Under the pieces are notes generated by a model. It was not told where the DNA came from, did not search any database, and saw only the letters and a list, made by a program, of their open reading frames with translations. This document shows positions 7,321 through 8,452 of a DNA stretch of 8,452 bases, piece after piece. The DNA lies in contig LJUI01000111.1 in assembly GCA_001303705.1 (NCBI GenBank), positions 1 to 8,452 of the forward strand, in the 5' to 3' direction. The stretch comes from a candidate division TA06 bacterium SM23_40 (GTDB lineage: Bacteria; LJUI01; SM1-40). Made by a program: the position numbers and the translations under genes. Positions within the stretch are counted from its first letter, which is position 1. Each line of letters opens with the position of its first letter.

Positions 7321-7876
7321 GATCCGTGTGACAGGTTTCGGCGGTCAGGGGATCATCCGTCTCGGATATATCATCGGCAAGGCGGCCTCGCTCTATGGGC
7401 AACAACATGCCACGCTCACCCAGAGCTTCGGGCCCGAGGCGAGGGGGAGCGCCTGCAGCGCTCAGGTCGTCGTCTCAGACATGCCGGTACTCTATCCGTA
7501 CATAACGCGGCCCGACATCCTGGTCGCGATGTCCCAGGAGGCGTACGGGAAGTATATCGACAACCTGAAGGAAGGCGGGCAGTTGCTGTTCGATCAAGAC
7601 CTGGTGAGCACCGGGGAGCTTCCGAAGTCGGTGAAGGCGTTCTCCATTCCCGCCACGCGCCTGGCCGAAGAGATGGGCAACAGGATCATCGCCAACATCG
7701 TCATGCTCGGATTCTTCACCGCCGTGACGGGCCTGATCGAACCTGAGGCGGTGCGGAAGGCGATTCCGGGATCAGTTCCGGATCGATTCGTTGAGCTGAA
7801 CCAGAAGGCGTTCGATGTTGGATACAATTATGTCAAGGAGGGCGCGGTGGTCGCCCCGCCAGAGGACAGGTCGTAG
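7313..7876 (+). CDS. korC: 2-oxoglutarate:ferredoxin oxidoreductase, gamma subunit
   Basis: A 187-residue gamma subunit of the 2-oxoacid:acceptor oxidoreductase, the domain thought to bind CoA or support the complex. The glycine-rich N-terminus EIRVTGFGGQGIIRLG (3-18) and the block TQSFGPEARGSACSA (36-50) are diagnostic. VAMSQEAYGKY (71-81) and NIVMLGFFTAVTGLI (128-142) also match the family. The ATG at 7313 is preceded by GGAGGTG (7302-7308). The frame extends back to 7292, but the extra residues lack family similarity. It is the last gene of the korDABC block, ending in TAG 79 bases before the HdrA-like gene, with no clear terminator between. Confidence 0.94.
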   Translation: MAEIRVTGFGGQGIIRLGYIIGKAASLYGQQHATLTQSFGPEARGSACSAQVVVSDMPVLYPYITRPDILVAMSQEAYGKYIDNLKEGGQLLFDQDLVSTGELPKSVKAFSIPATRLAEEMGNRIIANIVMLGFFTAVTGLIEPEAVRKAIPGSVPDRFVELNQKAFDVGYNYVKEGAVVAPPEDRS

Positions 7877-7944
7877 ACCGCTCTGTGTCGGCCCCGGGTA
7901 CAGTATCGGATTCGATTCTCTGTAGAGCAGGCATGTCAGCTTTT

Positions 7945-7951
7945 GGGAGGG
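7945..7951 (+). promoter_or_regulatory. Ribosome binding site of the HdrA-like gene
   Basis: GGGAGGG lies four bases before the ATG at 7956. Spacing is slightly short, but an in-frame TAG at 7923-7925 blocks any far-upstream start, and the flavin-binding motif begins right after this ATG. Confidence 0.65.
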
Positions 7952-7955
7952 CCTG

Positions 7956-8452
7956 ATGGAGAAGGGAGTTCTGGTCATCGGTGGTGGCATCAGCGGGATG
8001 CAGGCAGCCCTTGACCTGGCCAATTCAGATATCAAAGTCCATCTGGTGGAGAGGTCGCCGTCGATCGGCGGGATGATGGCGCGACTCGACAAGACCTTCC
8101 CCAGCATGGACTGCGCGATATGAATGCTCGGCCCGAAGATGATGGATGTCGGTCGACATCCGAACATCACACTCTGGATGTATAGTGAAGTAGTTGGGCT
8201 CGGGGGTGAGGCGGGAGACTTCACCGCCGGAGTACGGCGGCGTGCCACCTTTGTCGATTGGGATAAGTGCACAGGCTGTGCAGCATGCGGCGACGTTTGC
8301 CCGGTGAAGATGTGGAATGAGTTCGAGAGCGGCCTGTCCCGGCGCGCAGCCATCTACCGGCCGTTTCCTCAGGCCGTTCCCAACAAATTCGTCATCGACC
8401 GTCAGGGCACCCCGCCCTGTCAGGCCGCCTGTCCCCTGCACGTGAATGCGCA
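7956..8452 (+). CDS. hdrA: HdrA-like FAD/iron-sulfur protein, probable selenoprotein (5' part; TGA at codon 56 read as Sec)
   Basis: Start of a large heterodisulfide reductase subunit A-like protein; 165 codons are visible and the gene runs out of the window. Residues 5-15 ([11 protein letters not shown]) form the FAD-binding dinucleotide fold. [19 protein letters not shown] (37-55) leads into codon 56, a TGA, followed at once by [17 protein letters not shown] (57-73). HdrA proteins have D-C-x-x-C-I/M-L-x-P-K-M here, so the TGA replaces a conserved Cys. After it come [18 protein letters not shown] (100-117), a 4Fe-4S motif (C105, C108, C111, C115), then [35 protein letters not shown] (151-165) resembles the N-terminal iron-sulfur domain of GltD-like oxidoreductases, as in large bacterial HdrA fusions. 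TGA ends three other genes in the window, so this is not a changed genetic code. A nonsense mutation or sequencing error is the alternative. Role by context: taking electrons from Kor-reduced ferredoxin. Confidence 0.87.
8121..8123 (+). other. In-frame UGA, probable selenocysteine codon (Sec56)
   Basis: The TGA is in frame with the ATG at 7956 and with HdrA sequence on both sides. It occupies the second cysteine of the family's DCxxC motif. No base is inserted or deleted, since the frame before and after is the same. Sec in HdrA at this Cys position is known from methanogens, as I recall. Confidence 0.82.
8144..8161 (+). promoter_or_regulatory. SECIS-like hairpin downstream of the in-frame UGA
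   Basis: GGATGTC (8144-8150) pairs perfectly with GACATCC (8155-8161) around a GGTC loop (8151-8154); a further U-G pair (8143/8162) can extend it. The loop begins 27 bases after the UGA, within the 16-37 base spacing I recall for bacterial SECIS elements. The loop starts with two guanines; GGUC also occurs in the E. coli fdhF SECIS loop, where it contacts SelB. The bulged U of fdhF is not evident. The hairpin lies within coding sequence. Confidence 0.7.

Noticed and set aside
7877-7955. Terminator or promoter between korC and hdrA
   Set aside because: Only a very short CTC/GAG inverted repeat near 7917-7927 was seen, with no T-run and no convincing -35/-10 pair.
8121-8123. TGA as a reassigned sense codon throughout the genome
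   Set aside because: TGA ends the GTPase-like gene (1865-1867), korA (6434-6436) and korB (7318-7320) at the expected family lengths, so it is a normal stop elsewhere.
7772-8441. Two minus-strand open frames (7772-8353 and 8025-8441) where the plus strand appears to stop at the TGA
   Set aside because: The plus strand encodes continuous HdrA sequence with iron-sulfur motifs through this region. The minus frames have no recognisable motifs and seem prominent only because the TGA hides the true gene.

Overview
The window looks like a piece of the chromosome of an anaerobic bacterium with GC-rich DNA (roughly 60% by eye). All genes are on the + strand and closely packed, with strong AGGAGG-type ribosome binding sites and frequent GTG/TTG starts. 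Nothing in it is mobile: no insertion sequence, CRISPR, tRNA or rRNA was seen. Central metabolism uses a ferredoxin-linked 2-oxoacid oxidoreductase instead of a lipoamide dehydrogenase complex, which points to an anaerobe. A selenocysteine-insertion-like hairpin lies just after an in-frame UGA inside a coding region, which is the bacterial arrangement; archaeal SECIS elements usually lie in the untranslated region. The phylum cannot be fixed from this window.

Layout. 2-436: the 3' end of an L-glutamate gamma-semialdehyde (1-pyrroline-5-carboxylate) dehydrogenase. 437-544: a gap with one hairpin. 545-1867: a P-loop GTPase-like protein of the cyclic 2,3-diphosphoglycerate synthetase family, overlapping by its stop codon a carbamate kinase gene (1867-2820). 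2905-4959: succinyl-CoA synthetase beta and alpha subunits (sucC, sucD). 4987-7876: a four-gene 2-oxoglutarate:ferredoxin oxidoreductase operon in the order delta, alpha, beta, gamma, with overlapping genes. 7956 to the window end: the start of a large HdrA-like flavin/iron-sulfur protein.

The most notable feature is in this last gene. An in-frame TGA at 8121-8123 falls exactly where HdrA proteins carry a conserved cysteine (the D-C-x-x-C-x-L-x-P-K-M motif). The reading frame continues without a break through unmistakable HdrA sequence: a 4Fe-4S ferredoxin motif and then the cysteine-rich start of a GltD-like domain. A perfect 7-bp hairpin with a GGUC loop sits 27 nt after the TGA. The best reading is a selenocysteine-containing HdrA that ordinary gene callers would truncate or miss.

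How the genes may work together (inference). Proline or ornithine carbon would be oxidised to glutamate by the dehydrogenase, and glutamate deaminated to 2-oxoglutarate by enzymes outside the window. The KorDABC complex would then make succinyl-CoA and reduced ferredoxin, and SucCD would make ATP and succinate. Carbamate kinase could make ATP from carbamoyl phosphate, as in arginine fermentation. The HdrA-like protein would collect electrons from the ferredoxin and pass or bifurcate them to other acceptors.
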